A stretch of DNA of 64,000 bases from Kutzneria buriramensis (GTDB lineage: Bacteria > Actinomycetota > Actinomycetes > Mycobacteriales > Pseudonocardiaceae): NCBI RefSeq assembly GCF_003387475.1, contig NZ_QUNO01000033.1, positions 1 to 64,000 of the forward strand, given 5' to 3'. The translations under genes and the position numbers were made by a program. A model generated the notes under the pieces. The model searched no databases. It was not told the DNA's origin and saw only the letters and a list, made by a program, of their open reading frames with translations. Of this stretch, positions 40,001 through 48,520 are shown one piece after another (position 1 is the first letter of the stretch; every line of letters begins with the position of its first letter).

Positions 40001-40679
40001 CGGCAAGTTCGACGTGTCCGCGCAGGCGACGTTCACCTCCGCCAACGGGTCGGGCAGTTCGACGGATGCGACCACGCTGCTGCTGCCGCATGCGCCGTAC
40101 CCGTCGCTCGCGGCCGCGTACGACAACGTGGGCATCAGCGACGACGCCAGCCCGGGCACGGGCGACTTCGACGGCGGCGGCGCCAGCTTCTCCGCCCAGG
40201 CGCTGGCCAACGCGACGCCCAGCCTCACCCCGGGTGCCACGTTCACCCATGACGGCTTGACGTTCACCTGGCCGAACGCTCAGCCCGGCGCCCAGGACAA
40301 CGTGGTCGCCGGCGGGGTTGCCGGCGGGCAGACCATCGAGATCTCCGGCTCCGGCCGGACGCTCGGCCTGATCGGCGCCGGTGACTACGGCAGTCCGACC
40401 GGAACCGCGACGGTGACCTACACCGACGGCACCACCGAGTCCCACACTGTCAGCTTCGCGGACTGGTGGGCCAACGCGGCGACCGGTGGCGACATCGCCG
40501 TCACGGTCCCGTACCTCAACAACAGCAGCGGGCGGGAGAACCAGCAGGTGAGCCTGTACTACGCCGGGATACCGCTCCAGCCGGGCAAGACGGTGCGGTA
40601 CCTGACCCTGCCGGACATCAGCGACGGCGCGGTCAGCGGCACGGCGGCGATGCACATCTTCACCATCGCCATCGGCTGA
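37023..40679 (+). CDS. large secreted multidomain GH3 beta-glycosidase (probable beta-xylosidase)
   Basis: 1218 aa, much longer than the 750-850 of simple GH3 enzymes. A signal peptide (about 1-35) is followed by the barrel (KHYALNDVENDRHADSS near 231; nucleophile Asp310 in TTSDCGAVG), the alpha/beta domain, and an Fn3-like domain (about 690-800). Extra C-terminal modules are a BIG2-like Ig segment (about 875-915, with DPRVAQVSRNGKVTLV), a CARDB/NEW3-like domain (about 920-1015) and a terminal NPCBM-like beta-sandwich (about 1035-1218). The arrangement is typical of actinomycete extracellular beta-xylosidases/beta-glucosidases. Its place after xylan esterase and xylanase genes favours a xylan role. 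A hairpin ends the unit at 40699-40731. Confidence 0.92.
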   Translation: MSLIRPGRRRARLVAASLLAAAALVPSTWAAASAQPAATALPLYRDTHHSFAERAADLVSRMTLAEKVLQLHTNSAPAIPRLGVQQYTYWSEGQHGLNTLGANTDHGTVGGGVHATSFPTNLASTMSWDPDLIYQETTAISDEARGMLDKSLWGVAQNNIGPDKNGYGSLTYWAPTVNLDRDPRWGRTDEGFGEDPYLVGRMAGAFVDGYQGQTPSGRPLTPYLKVAATAKHYALNDVENDRHADSSDTTDANLRDYYTAQFRDLIQNAHVSGLMTSYNAINGTPSPADTYTANELAQRTYGFDGYTTSDCGAVGDVYAPGSHNWAPPGWTTATANGATQWTNTVTGQQVSGAAGGQAYALRAGTQLNCTGAEDTLANIQEAIKAGVLSEGVIDDALVHLFTMRMQTGEFDPQSQVAYTKITKDQIQSPAHQALAEKVAANSLALLKNDPVPGTGAPLLPADPAKLDNVVVVGDLAGTVTLGDYSGEPALQVSAVQGITSAVKAADPKATITFDACGTSTAATTTASCSAQTLAAIKTADLVVVFVGTDTNVATEGKDRTTIAMPGNYDSLIDQVHAVGNPRTALAIQAGGPVAIDDVKGDFPAIVFSAYNGESQGTALADVLFGKQNPSGRLDFTWYAGDAQLPGMKNYGLTPSQTGGIGRTYQYFTGTPTYPFGYGLSYTSFAYSHVRANTRAVSADGQVTVHVDVTNTGRTAGATVAQLYVATPFTVPGVELPRERLAGFQKTTVLKPGQTQHLAIPVRISDLALWDEAQHRDVVHDGPYRFGVGTDADHIVGASTVNVTGAITPRTRYVTVQPDQVVFAPGQSIDLTGGNPWIADDTAQVAQHVRADHVVEAVNNDESFVDLAHTQVGYRSSDPRVAQVSRNGKVTLVAPGVATISVTVNGVTGSTPVVVKQPFTLSAPAQVQPGTTVTATTTLPNPTGAQPLRDVTLALDAPAGWTVQATSPSTFATVAAGQTVSTTWQVAVPASAQPGKFDVSAQATFTSANGSGSSTDATTLLLPHAPYPSLAAAYDNVGISDDASPGTGDFDGGGASFSAQALANATPSLTPGATFTHDGLTFTWPNAQPGAQDNVVAGGVAGGQTIEISGSGRTLGLIGAGDYGSPTGTATVTYTDGTTESHTVSFADWWANAATGGDIAVTVPYLNNSSGRENQQVSLYYAGIPLQPGKTVRYLTLPDISDGAVSGTAAMHIFTIAIG

Positions 40680-40698
40680 CCGCGGCCTCGCCCGTCCG

Positions 40699-40731
40699 GT
40701 TGTCCCGCTGGCGTCGTGCCGGCGGGACAAC
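40699..40731 (+). terminator. hairpin after the large GH3
   Basis: 14-bp stem with one mismatch (GTTGTCCCGCTGGC and GCCGGCGGGACAAC) and a 5-nt loop, 20 nt after the stop codon. Confidence 0.75.
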
Positions 40732-40810
40732 GAGTCGGGGACCTCGGGTTTCACATCGTCCCGCAATGGGCATGAAAGGGACGAACGACGCCGAGGAGAA
40801 GAGGGACCCG

Positions 40811-40954
40811 ATGGCGTCCATCTGGCAGCGAGTGACGGCATACCTGCGGAGTCCACAGGGACGCGAACTGACCGAGCAGGTCATGCGCGCCGCCCGGGAC
40901 CCGAAGAACCAGCAGCGCGCGAAGGAGGTCGTCCGGCGCCTCCGCAAGCGGTGA
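40811..40954 (+). CDS. small basic conserved hypothetical protein
   Basis: 47 aa: an N-terminal amphipathic segment (MASIWQRVTAYLRSPQGREL) and a highly basic end (VVRRLRKR). GAGGGACCC precedes the ATG and third positions are G/C-rich. Short proteins of this form, with the YLRSPQGR signature, are widespread in actinomycetes and have no known function as far as I know. It is not a CAZyme and stands apart from its neighbours behind a terminator. Confidence 0.65.
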   Translation: MASIWQRVTAYLRSPQGRELTEQVMRAARDPKNQQRAKEVVRRLRKR

Positions 40955-41183
40955 TCAAATCCCGCTCGCGTCCTCGGAGACGCGGTGGCCCCAAGGGTGG
41001 GCAATCGCGGAGATCATCCCGTGGAAGACCGGGCCCCGGAAGTCGTCGAACTGCGGCTCACGCATCCGGTGAAGTGCGGCCTGGGACAGAAGCCGGCCGC
41101 CGACACCCGCGCGGTGTCATCCGGCAGATCGCCGCCGCGGAACGGCAGGCGCCCTACGCCGACGGTCTCATCGAACTGCTCCT

Positions 41184-44100
41184 TCACAAGGTGACGTGGA
41201 AGTGCCAGTGCCCGGAGCCCACGGCGTGCGCGGTACGACCGCCACCCGTTGTCGGCAGCGACACCGTCGCGGTGGTGTTGACCGGGATCGTGACGTCCAG
41301 ATCGAACGCCTTGCCGGTTTTCCACCAGGAGACGGCGATCTCGCCGTAGGCAGTGTCAATGGTCGCGGCGACGTGCGAGAGGCCGGCCGGCGCCTGCGGC
41401 TCGATCAACGACGCCGCGTACCCCGGCGCTGCCGGCCGGATGCCAGCGAGCTGGGTGTACAGGGAGGCGTTGACGCCGGCGAACATGGCGTGGTCGTGGG
41501 TCTCCATGTTCGAGCTGTAGAGCCATTCCTCCCACGAGCTGGTGGCGCCACGGCTGATCTCGTATCCGAAGCCGGGGTAGGTCTTCTGGTCCAGCACCGT
41601 CATCGCCACGTCGACCCGGTTGACGCGGGCCAGCGCGTCGACGAGGTAGCGCGTGCCGAAGATGCCGGTGTCGAGGTGGCCACCGTTCGTGTCGAGGATC
41701 GTGTCCACCAGCCGGTCGCCGACCGCCGTGACGTTGCCGGCCGGCACCATGTCGAACGCGAGCGGGAGGATGCTGGTGGTCTGCCGACCGTCGGCGTAGG
41801 AACTGCCGTCAGCGTTGAGGAAGTGCGCGTTGAACGCCTGCTTGATACTGTCGGCCAACGTCGTATAGGTGGCGGCGTCGGCCGGCTTTCCCAGCGCCTG
41901 CGCGGCTTTCGCGACGTCCTCGGCCTGCACGTAGGACAGTGCGGTGTTCACCAGGGAGACCTCGCTGGTGCAGTTGCCCTCGCTCGGCCCGCCCTGCCCG
42001 CCGTTCACGCCGCCGTCGTGCACCGGCGGGCACCAGTCGCCGAATCCCCTGTCGTCCGGCCAGATGTGGCCGGGCGCCTGGGCATTGTCGGTGTCCACGA
42101 AGGCCTTCATCGCCGGGTACTGGGCGGCCAGCGCCGCGCGGTCGCCGTACTGGTCGTACAGGGTCCACGCCAGCGTCACCTGGCCGCCGGCCATGTCGGG
42201 CTGCTGCGCGTTGCCGGCGTCGTTGGGCAGCGCCGTGCCCGGCGGCAGGTCGGCGAGGTAGTTGGCATAGAAGGTGTCCATGCCGAAGTCGCGAGTGGAC
42301 GCGGCGCTGTACGCCTGCACGTCCATCGCCGGCGGCGTTCGCTCGTCGCGGACGGGATTGTCCGTCGGGATGGACATCGAGTTGTTGAGGATGCTCCAGC
42401 GATTGTTGCGCCACAGCTGGTTCAGCGTCGGGTCGGAGGACGTGAAGCTGCCCGTGCTGGGCACGTCGGCATGCACGACACGGCCGTCCAGACTGTCCAC
42501 GGTGGCGGTTCCGGGGAAGCCGGTCACCTCGACGTAGCGGAAACCGTGGTAGTCGAAGCGGGGTTCGTAGCTCTCGGTGCCGCCGGTGCCCGCGAGGACG
42601 AAGGTGTCGGTGGACGCGGCGTTGCGGTTGGTGGTGGTGTCGAGACGCCCGTCCGGCCCGAGTTCCTCGGCGGTGCGCAGCTGGATCCGCGTACCGGCCG
42701 GTCCTTCGGCGCGGACGCGCGCCCAACCGGCGATGTTCTGTCCCAGGTCGTAGACGTACACGCCGGGCGCCGGCTGGGACACCTTCACCGGCCGCAGCGT
42801 CTGGACGACACGGATCGGAGGCAGGGCGCTGGGCGTGAGCATGCCAGCTGGGGCGGCCACGGTGGTCACCGGCAGCCAGTGGGATGCGTCGAATCCCACC
42901 GTGTCCCAGCCGCGCTGCTCCTGGCGCGCGTCGTAGGTCTCGCCGTTGTAGATGTCGTCGCCGATGATCGGGCTGTCGGACCACGACCAGTCGCGGTCGG
43001 TGGTGACGGCCTGCCGCGTGCCGTCGGTGTAGCTGACAGTGAGGGTCATGATGGCCTGTTCCGGTCCCGGCCAACGGAATCCGTACGGGCTGAAGTGCTG
43101 GCCGTAGCCGTTGCCGAGCATGATGCCCACGGCGTTGGCGCCCGGCTTGAGCCGGCTCGTGACGTCGTAGGTGTCGTACAGGTTCCGGCGGTCGTAGGGG
43201 GAGTTGGCCGGAGTCAGCACGGCGTCACCGACCTTGCCGCCGTTGATGTGCAACTCGTAGAAGCCGAGGCCGTAGACGGTAACGTCCGCGTGCGCGATCG
43301 GCTTGCCCAGGGTGAACGCGCGGCGCAGCATCGGCGCGGCGTGGCTGGCGCCGAGCAACACGGGATCGCCGGACGGCTCCAGTTCGCCGCCGACGATCTT
43401 CTGCTGGGTGAACCGCGGATCTGGAGAGACGGAGAAGTCGTCGGCGAACAGCGGAGTTCCGTCGAGAGCGCGCACCGACAGGTTGTCGTACAAGGCATCC
43501 TCGGCCACGTTCGCGGTCACCGAGGTGCGGAACCCGATCGTGCCCTGTGCCAGCGTTGTGTCGGTTCTGGCGTCCACCTGCGTGCCGTCGACCGCCGTGG
43601 TGATGGTGGCGCCGTCCGCCCTGATCTCCAGGTGGTGACGGTCGCCCGCGTTGGCCGGGGTCAGCACGGGGCTGAGGTCCACCTCTGTCAGCGTGGTGAA
43701 GTGGCCGCCGACCTGGACGTGCGGGCGGAGCATCACCTTGCCCGGCGTGGTGACCGTGTTGATCTGCCACAGGTAGTAGTCCGCGCTGTCCTTGGCGCGG
43801 AAGACGATGCCGGCCGCGGCGGCCTTGATGGTGAAGTCGGTGTCGAGCACGAAGTCCGACCACGAGTTCGTGCCCGCGTTGTCCGGACTGATCCACTGCG
43901 CGCCCTGCCAGTCGGTCGGCCCGACCGCCAGCGACTGCGGGCTGCTCCAGGCCGACGGTCGCCCTCGGGAGTCCCACACCTGGACCGTCCAGAGGTAGCG
44001 CTGCCCCGGTCGCAGCGCCGGGCCGAGATAGGGCACTCCGACCGAGGTGCCCGTCGTGATCCGGCCGCTGTCCCACACGTCCGGACGACCGGATTTCAAC

Positions 44101-44345
44101 TGGTGGTCGGTGCTGGCGACGAGCACCCGGTAGGCCGTCTGGTGTTCGCCGTCGACCGGCGAGCCCAGCTGCCAGCGGAACGTGGGCGGCGAGGTTCTCG
44201 TCTCGGCCTGCATCTGCCGCACGACCAGGCGCGCCGGGGCCGCGGCGGCCGGCGCGACCGCGATCGCCAGTGGCAGCAGGAGCAGGGCGACCAGTGCGGA
44301 AATCCCTGGCCTGGTGGGGAAACGTGTCGACGCTGACAGGACCAT
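41184..44345 (-). CDS. secreted GH78 alpha-L-rhamnosidase
   Basis: 1053 aa from the ATG at 44345 with GAGGTGAT upstream; the frame to 44459 has no ribosome site. Signal peptide about 1-36. An Fn3-like domain (about 40-143) is followed by a laminin-G/concanavalin-like insert (about 160-320, FTIKAAAAGIVFRAKDSADYY), the rhamnosidase N domain with the YGLGFYELHING block near 358, and the (alpha/alpha)6 barrel from about 630. The catalytic acid region is TDNPVRDERTPPAMD (Glu668), where many GH78 enzymes have RDERLGWxGD. Targets would be rhamnose on rhamnogalacturonan, arabinogalactan or plant glycosides. A TTAACGTTTCAA-like element at 44366-44377 could be its operator. Confidence 0.92.
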   Translation of the reverse strand: MVLSASTRFPTRPGISALVALLLLPLAIAVAPAAAAPARLVVRQMQAETRTSPPTFRWQLGSPVDGEHQTAYRVLVASTDHQLKSGRPDVWDSGRITTGTSVGVPYLGPALRPGQRYLWTVQVWDSRGRPSAWSSPQSLAVGPTDWQGAQWISPDNAGTNSWSDFVLDTDFTIKAAAAGIVFRAKDSADYYLWQINTVTTPGKVMLRPHVQVGGHFTTLTEVDLSPVLTPANAGDRHHLEIRADGATITTAVDGTQVDARTDTTLAQGTIGFRTSVTANVAEDALYDNLSVRALDGTPLFADDFSVSPDPRFTQQKIVGGELEPSGDPVLLGASHAAPMLRRAFTLGKPIAHADVTVYGLGFYELHINGGKVGDAVLTPANSPYDRRNLYDTYDVTSRLKPGANAVGIMLGNGYGQHFSPYGFRWPGPEQAIMTLTVSYTDGTRQAVTTDRDWSWSDSPIIGDDIYNGETYDARQEQRGWDTVGFDASHWLPVTTVAAPAGMLTPSALPPIRVVQTLRPVKVSQPAPGVYVYDLGQNIAGWARVRAEGPAGTRIQLRTAEELGPDGRLDTTTNRNAASTDTFVLAGTGGTESYEPRFDYHGFRYVEVTGFPGTATVDSLDGRVVHADVPSTGSFTSSDPTLNQLWRNNRWSILNNSMSIPTDNPVRDERTPPAMDVQAYSAASTRDFGMDTFYANYLADLPPGTALPNDAGNAQQPDMAGGQVTLAWTLYDQYGDRAALAAQYPAMKAFVDTDNAQAPGHIWPDDRGFGDWCPPVHDGGVNGGQGGPSEGNCTSEVSLVNTALSYVQAEDVAKAAQALGKPADAATYTTLADSIKQAFNAHFLNADGSSYADGRQTTSILPLAFDMVPAGNVTAVGDRLVDTILDTNGGHLDTGIFGTRYLVDALARVNRVDVAMTVLDQKTYPGFGYEISRGATSSWEEWLYSSNMETHDHAMFAGVNASLYTQLAGIRPAAPGYAASLIEPQAPAGLSHVAATIDTAYGEIAVSWWKTGKAFDLDVTIPVNTTATVSLPTTGGGRTAHAVGSGHWHFHVTL

Positions 44346-44467
44346 CGCCGGATCACCTCGCGGTTTTAACGTTTCAATCCGGGTTGTATTGGTAACGCAG
44401 GTCGACGCCGGCGACAAGGAATCCGGTCGTTTCTGTCCGGGACCGGCCAAGGCGACCAACCAGCATC

Positions 44468-44799
44468 GGCCGCCCGGCGTGCGACAAGCTGCTGACCATG
44501 GTGGCGGGGGCCGACGCCAAGCTGGTCTTCATCACGGCCCCGCCGGCCTTCTACGAGCCGCACAGGTCCACCTGGACCGCGCCCCGATATCGCGGCGGGT
44601 TCCCCGGGTCAGGCGGACATGCTCGACGGCAAGGCGGTGTGGGACAACAGGTCCGGAACGGCAAGGCCGACCGCAGCTGCGGCAGCACCCCCGGCTCCGG
44701 CGCAATCCTGGGTCAACACCGGCTGTCGGCGTGGTCGCGCACCCGGTCGGCGGGACGGCGTTGCGCGGCATCCGAGCCGTCCTCGCGGCCCGCCGCTGA
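44468..44799 (+). pseudogene. degenerate coding remnant between GH78 and LacI
   Basis: Within the 525-bp gap, coding-like stretches appear in successive plus-strand frames: CDKLLTMVAGADAKLVFITA from about 44480, DMLDGKAVWDNRSGT near 44620, and VVAHPVGGTALRGIRAVLA ending in TGA at 44799. Third positions are G/C-rich in each stretch. I interpret this as one gene broken by at least two frameshifts. I do not recognise the product. Confidence 0.35.
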
Positions 44800-44870
44800 C
44801 CGGCCAGCAGCTTCACCGGGCCAACTACAGCTACGTCCCATCCGAGAACGGTGGCGGCTGCCACGGTCCA

Positions 44871-45926
44871 TCAGGAATTGCCACGGTGGCCATCGGGTGG
44901 CGGTTGATGGTCGAGTCCGGCTCGAGCGGGTGCGGTCGACGCGCGTACCACCAGTTCGGTGGCAAGCTCGATGTGGTGGGACTCGATCTTCTCCCCGTTC
45001 GCGAGGCGGAGCGCGGTGCGCAGGGCGACGCCGCCCATCTCCCGCAACGGCTGACGCATGGTCGTCAGCGGCGGTGAGGCCATCCGGGCGAGGAGCGTGT
45101 CGTCGAAGCCCACCACGCTCAGGTCCTCGGGGATGCGCAGGCCTCGGGTGCGAGCGGTCTCGATGACGCCGAGGGCGATCTCGTCGTTGCCGGCGAAGAT
45201 CGCCGTGGGCGGCTCCGCGAGGTCGAGCAGGGCCGCGGCGCCGAGCAGGCCGTTCTGGTACGTGAACTCCCCCGGCCGTACGTAGCCGCACGGCACCGGC
45301 GCCTTCTCCGCTTCCATGGCCGCCCGATAGCCGTGCGCCCGTGCCTGGTTGCACGCGGCGGAGGCCGGTCCACCCAGGTAGGCGATGCGGCGGTGGCCGA
45401 GGTCGAGCAGGTGCCGGGTCGCGGCCAGGCCGCCGGCGAAATTGGTCGATCCGACGCTGTTGACCTCGCTGTCCGGCAGGTGCAACGGGTCGATGACGAC
45501 CAGCGGGAGGCCGGCCCGGGTGAGCGCGTCCAGGTGGGCGGCGGTGTGCACGCTGGTGACCGCGATGAGCGCCCGGCGCCCGGCCGCCACCAGGTCACGG
45601 GCCCAGTTCCGCGCCCGGTTCGGCTTGCTGACCACGACCGAGACCCCGAGCTCGGCGGCGGCGTCGACGATGCCCTCCAGGGCCTCGGCGCTGTACGACC
45701 TGAGGCCACCCTCGAACTGGACCTCGATGATCGAGGGCACCCGTGGTCCGCCGCGACGGACCACGGGAGTCACGTAGTCGTGCTGGTGCAGCAGTTCCTG
45801 GATCCGGATGCGGGTCCGCGGCGCGACGTCGCTGCGGCCGTTGACCACTTTCGACACGGTCGCGACGGATACCCCGGCCAGCCGCGCGACGGTCGCCAGC
45901 GTCGTGCGGCTAGTGTTCGCCGGCAT
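44871..45926 (-). CDS. LacI-family regulator of the xylo-oligosaccharide (bxl-like) system
   Basis: 351 aa, complete. Helix-turn-helix at 9-32 (LATVARLAGVSVATVSKVVNG), then the effector domain with IAYLGGPASA and FAGNDEIALGVIETAR, VVGFDDTLLARMASPPLTTM. Its start overlaps the end of the GH3 gene by 17 nt, so it is co-transcribed with that gene. In Streptomyces bxl loci a LacI-type repressor (BxlR) controls a xylobiose importer and a GH3 beta-xylosidase, as the gene content here suggests. The CGAAA/TTTCG palindromes at 48347-48360 and 48458-48473 are the probable targets, giving autoregulation and control of both divergent units. Confidence 0.93.
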   Translation of the reverse strand: MPANTSRTTLATVARLAGVSVATVSKVVNGRSDVAPRTRIRIQELLHQHDYVTPVVRRGGPRVPSIIEVQFEGGLRSYSAEALEGIVDAAAELGVSVVVSKPNRARNWARDLVAAGRRALIAVTSVHTAAHLDALTRAGLPLVVIDPLHLPDSEVNSVGSTNFAGGLAATRHLLDLGHRRIAYLGGPASAACNQARAHGYRAAMEAEKAPVPCGYVRPGEFTYQNGLLGAAALLDLAEPPTAIFAGNDEIALGVIETARTRGLRIPEDLSVVGFDDTLLARMASPPLTTMRQPLREMGGVALRTALRLANGEKIESHHIELATELVVRASTAPARAGLDHQPPPDGHRGNS

Positions 45927-48321
45927 CGGTTTCCCCGGGAATTATGTGTACCGGTGTGGTGAGCCGACGGTCGTGCCCGACCACGCGGGTGGCTCCGGTC
46001 AACCGAACCGTGGTCCGGCACGGGAGATCGACCGAGGACGTGCCGACGTGCACCTCGACCTCGCCGGGTTCGACGATCCGCCGGAGCTCCCGGCCGGTGA
46101 ACGCGGTCCGGTCGGCGTGCACGTCGAACCGCACTCGCGCGCTCGCGCCCGGTTCCAGGCGCACCGCGGCGAAGCCGGCCAGCTGCCGCACCGGTCTGGT
46201 CACCTGGGCGATGACGTCGTGCAGGTACAGCTGGACGACCTCGTGGCCGGCCCGGTCGCCGGTGTTGCGGACCAGCACCGACACGGCGAACTCGCCGTCG
46301 GTGGGGATCTCGGTCGCGCTCGTGCGCAGGTCGTCGACCTCGAACGTGGTGTAGGACCGGCCATGGCCGAAAGCGAACAGCGGCGTCGGGTCGAGATTGC
46401 TGATGCCGCGGCTGTTCAGGCCGAGCGGCGGCTGCAGGTACGTGCCGGGCTGGCCGCCCGGACGGCGGGGAATCTGCACCGGCAGCTTGCCCGTGGGCTG
46501 GACCCGGCCGGACAGCACGCCGGCGATCGCCGCCGCGCCCTCCTGGCCGGGCATGAACGCCTGCACCAGCCCGGCGGCGTGCGGATGCACATCGCCCAGG
46601 GCGTACGGACGGCCGGAGACCACCACCACGACCACCGGCGTCCCGGTCGCGAACAGCTCCGCCAGCAGATCGGCCTGCACGCCGGGCAACCGTAGATCCT
46701 CGGCGTCGCAACCCTCTCCGGAGGTGCCGTTGCCGAACAGGCCGGCTCGATCGCCGACGACCGCGATGCACAGGTCGGCCTCGTGGGCCGCCGCCGTCGC
46801 CGCGGCGAATCCGGACCGGTCCTCGTCGCGCACGTCGCACCCCGGCTCGTGGACGATCTCGGCGTCCGGCAGCTCGGCGCGCAGCGCCTCGACCACGGTC
46901 GGCACCGTCACTCCGATGGGCAGCTCGGGATAGCGCGGCAAGACGTGGTTGGGGAAGGCGTAGCACCCCATCAACGTGGTCGGGTCGTCGGCACACGGCC
47001 CGACGACGGCGATCCGGCCCGGCGCCGGGCGGCCCGCTCCGACGAGCGGCAGCGCGCTGCCCGCGTCGAGCAGCACGACGGACCGCTCGGCCAACTCGCC
47101 GGCCAGCTTCCGGTTGGCCGGCGAGTCCAGGTCGACCGCGTCGGACCCGGCGACCGACGCCTCCGGCGTCCACTCGGGATCGAGCAGCCCGAGCTGGACC
47201 TTCTGGGTGAGCAGCCTGCCCACCGCCCGGTCCACTGTGGACTCCGGGAGGTCGCCCCGGCGGACCCGGTCCACGAGGTGCTGGCCGAAGCAGAGCGTGT
47301 CCGGCAGCTCCACGTCGACGCCCGCGGACAGCGCCTGGACGCCGGCCTCGTCGGTGCTCGCCGCCATGCGGTGCATGGTGGCGAGGAACGCGATCGCCCC
47401 GTAGTCGGAGACGACCGTGCCGGTGAACCCCCACTCGTCCCGCAGCAGCTCGGTCAGCAGCCACGCGTCGATCCCCGCCGGCACACCGTCCACATCGGAG
47501 TAGGAGTTCATCACGGAACGGGCGCCGCCCACCGCGATCGCGGTCTCGAACGGCGGCAGTACGACGTCCAGCAGCTCACGGCGGCCGATCGCCGCGGGCG
47601 CGTGGTTGCGCCCGGCTCTCGACGCGGAGTATCCGGCGAAGTGCTTGAGGGTGGCGATGGCGCCGGCGCTCTCCAGACCCTGGACGTAGGCGGAGCCGAG
47701 CATCGCGACCAGGTGGGGATCCTCGCCCATGGTCTCCTCGACCCGGCCCCACCGGTAGTCCCGGACCACGTCGAGCAGCGGCGCGAGGCCCTGGTGCACG
47801 CCGACGGCGCGCATGTCCCGCCCGATGGCGGCGCCCAGCCGCCCCACCAGCTCGGGGTCGAAGGTCGCGGCCCAGGCGATGGCCGCCGGGTACACCGTGG
47901 CGCCGTACGTGGTGAAGCCGGTGAGGCACTCCTCGTGCACCAGCGCGGGAATGCCCAGCCGAGAGTTGGCCAGGACCGTGTGCTGCGATCGGACGAGTTC
48001 GGCGACGCCGTCCGCCACGGTCACCGGTCGGCTGCCGTAAACCCGGGTCAGGTGGCCGAGCCCGTGCCGGCTGGCCTCGGCCAGCGGCGCCATCCCGGCC
48101 GTGAACACGTCCTGCATCGGCGCCACCTGCGAGGTGCCGCCCTGCTCGGTGCCGGCGTGCGACGTGTCGTTGCCCAGCCAGCGGCTGCCGAGCTGGCCGA
48201 CCTTCTCCGCCAGTGTCATCTCGGCCAGGAGAGCGGCGACGCGGTCCGGCGCCGGCAGCGTCGGGTCCTGCCAGCGCGGCACGTCGCGGCCAGTGACCGA
48301 CGCCTGATCAGCCGTTGTCAT
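45910..48321 (-). CDS. GH3 beta-xylosidase/beta-glucosidase of the bxl-like cluster (cytoplasmic)
   Basis: 803 aa without signal peptide; ATG with GAGAGGGAG upstream. GH3 barrel with HEECLTGF at 129-136, KHFAGYSASRAGRNHAP near 226 and nucleophile Asp306 in TVVSDYGA; alpha/beta domain (about 395-620) and Fn3-like domain (about 670-780). The GLAPLLDVVRDYRWGRVEETMGEDP form is typical of bacterial BxlA/XylB-like enzymes. It is divergent from a binding protein and two permeases, and followed by a LacI gene, so it should hydrolyse imported xylobiose and short xylo-oligosaccharides. Beta-glucosidase activity on cello-oligosaccharides is the main alternative. Confidence 0.93.
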   Translation of the reverse strand: MTTADQASVTGRDVPRWQDPTLPAPDRVAALLAEMTLAEKVGQLGSRWLGNDTSHAGTEQGGTSQVAPMQDVFTAGMAPLAEASRHGLGHLTRVYGSRPVTVADGVAELVRSQHTVLANSRLGIPALVHEECLTGFTTYGATVYPAAIAWAATFDPELVGRLGAAIGRDMRAVGVHQGLAPLLDVVRDYRWGRVEETMGEDPHLVAMLGSAYVQGLESAGAIATLKHFAGYSASRAGRNHAPAAIGRRELLDVVLPPFETAIAVGGARSVMNSYSDVDGVPAGIDAWLLTELLRDEWGFTGTVVSDYGAIAFLATMHRMAASTDEAGVQALSAGVDVELPDTLCFGQHLVDRVRRGDLPESTVDRAVGRLLTQKVQLGLLDPEWTPEASVAGSDAVDLDSPANRKLAGELAERSVVLLDAGSALPLVGAGRPAPGRIAVVGPCADDPTTLMGCYAFPNHVLPRYPELPIGVTVPTVVEALRAELPDAEIVHEPGCDVRDEDRSGFAAATAAAHEADLCIAVVGDRAGLFGNGTSGEGCDAEDLRLPGVQADLLAELFATGTPVVVVVVSGRPYALGDVHPHAAGLVQAFMPGQEGAAAIAGVLSGRVQPTGKLPVQIPRRPGGQPGTYLQPPLGLNSRGISNLDPTPLFAFGHGRSYTTFEVDDLRTSATEIPTDGEFAVSVLVRNTGDRAGHEVVQLYLHDVIAQVTRPVRQLAGFAAVRLEPGASARVRFDVHADRTAFTGRELRRIVEPGEVEVHVGTSSVDLPCRTTVRLTGATRVVGHDRRLTTPVHIIPGETDAGEH

Positions 48322-48346
48322 CGCGCTCCCTCTCTTCGACCGGATT

Positions 48347-48360
48347 TCGAAACATTTCGA
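48347..48360. promoter_or_regulatory. operator palindrome before the bxl-like GH3
   Basis: TCGAAA-CA-TTTCGA, perfect 6-bp arms, 26 bp upstream of the GH3 start codon. Same arm sequence as the site at 48458-48473. Confidence 0.75.
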
Positions 48361-48457
48361 CAGTCAGAATACGGAGATAACTTTTAGGGAGCAAGTAAGT
48401 TGCCGGGTGCTTGACAGTGCAAGGCGGTCATACCTAGGGTGGAAAACCGTCACAAAT

Positions 48458-48473
48458 TTCGAAAGTTTTCGAA
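48458..48473. promoter_or_regulatory. operator palindrome before the bxl-like binding protein
   Basis: TTCGAAA-GT-TTTCGAA, perfect 7-bp arms, 48 bp upstream of the GTG start of the binding protein. The pair of sites about 110 bp apart is consistent with one LacI protein repressing both divergent promoters. Confidence 0.75.
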
Positions 48474-48520
48474 GACGACCCCCAAAGAAGTCGGCGGCTC
48501 TCGGGAACGGAGAACCCAGC

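Noticed and set aside
37527-40856. 1109-codon frame antisense to the large GH3
   Set aside because: Low-complexity Gly/Arg/Val-rich product, a typical shadow of a high-GC gene; the sense strand has clear GH3 motifs.
40955-41183. Possible ORF between the microprotein and GH78
   Set aside because: Frames are Arg-rich without ribosome site or domain pattern; only a short stretch near 41120-41190 has coding-like bias.
41196-44336. 1046-codon plus-strand frame opposite GH78
   Set aside because: Shadow frame with no domain-like pattern; GH78 on the minus strand is unambiguous.
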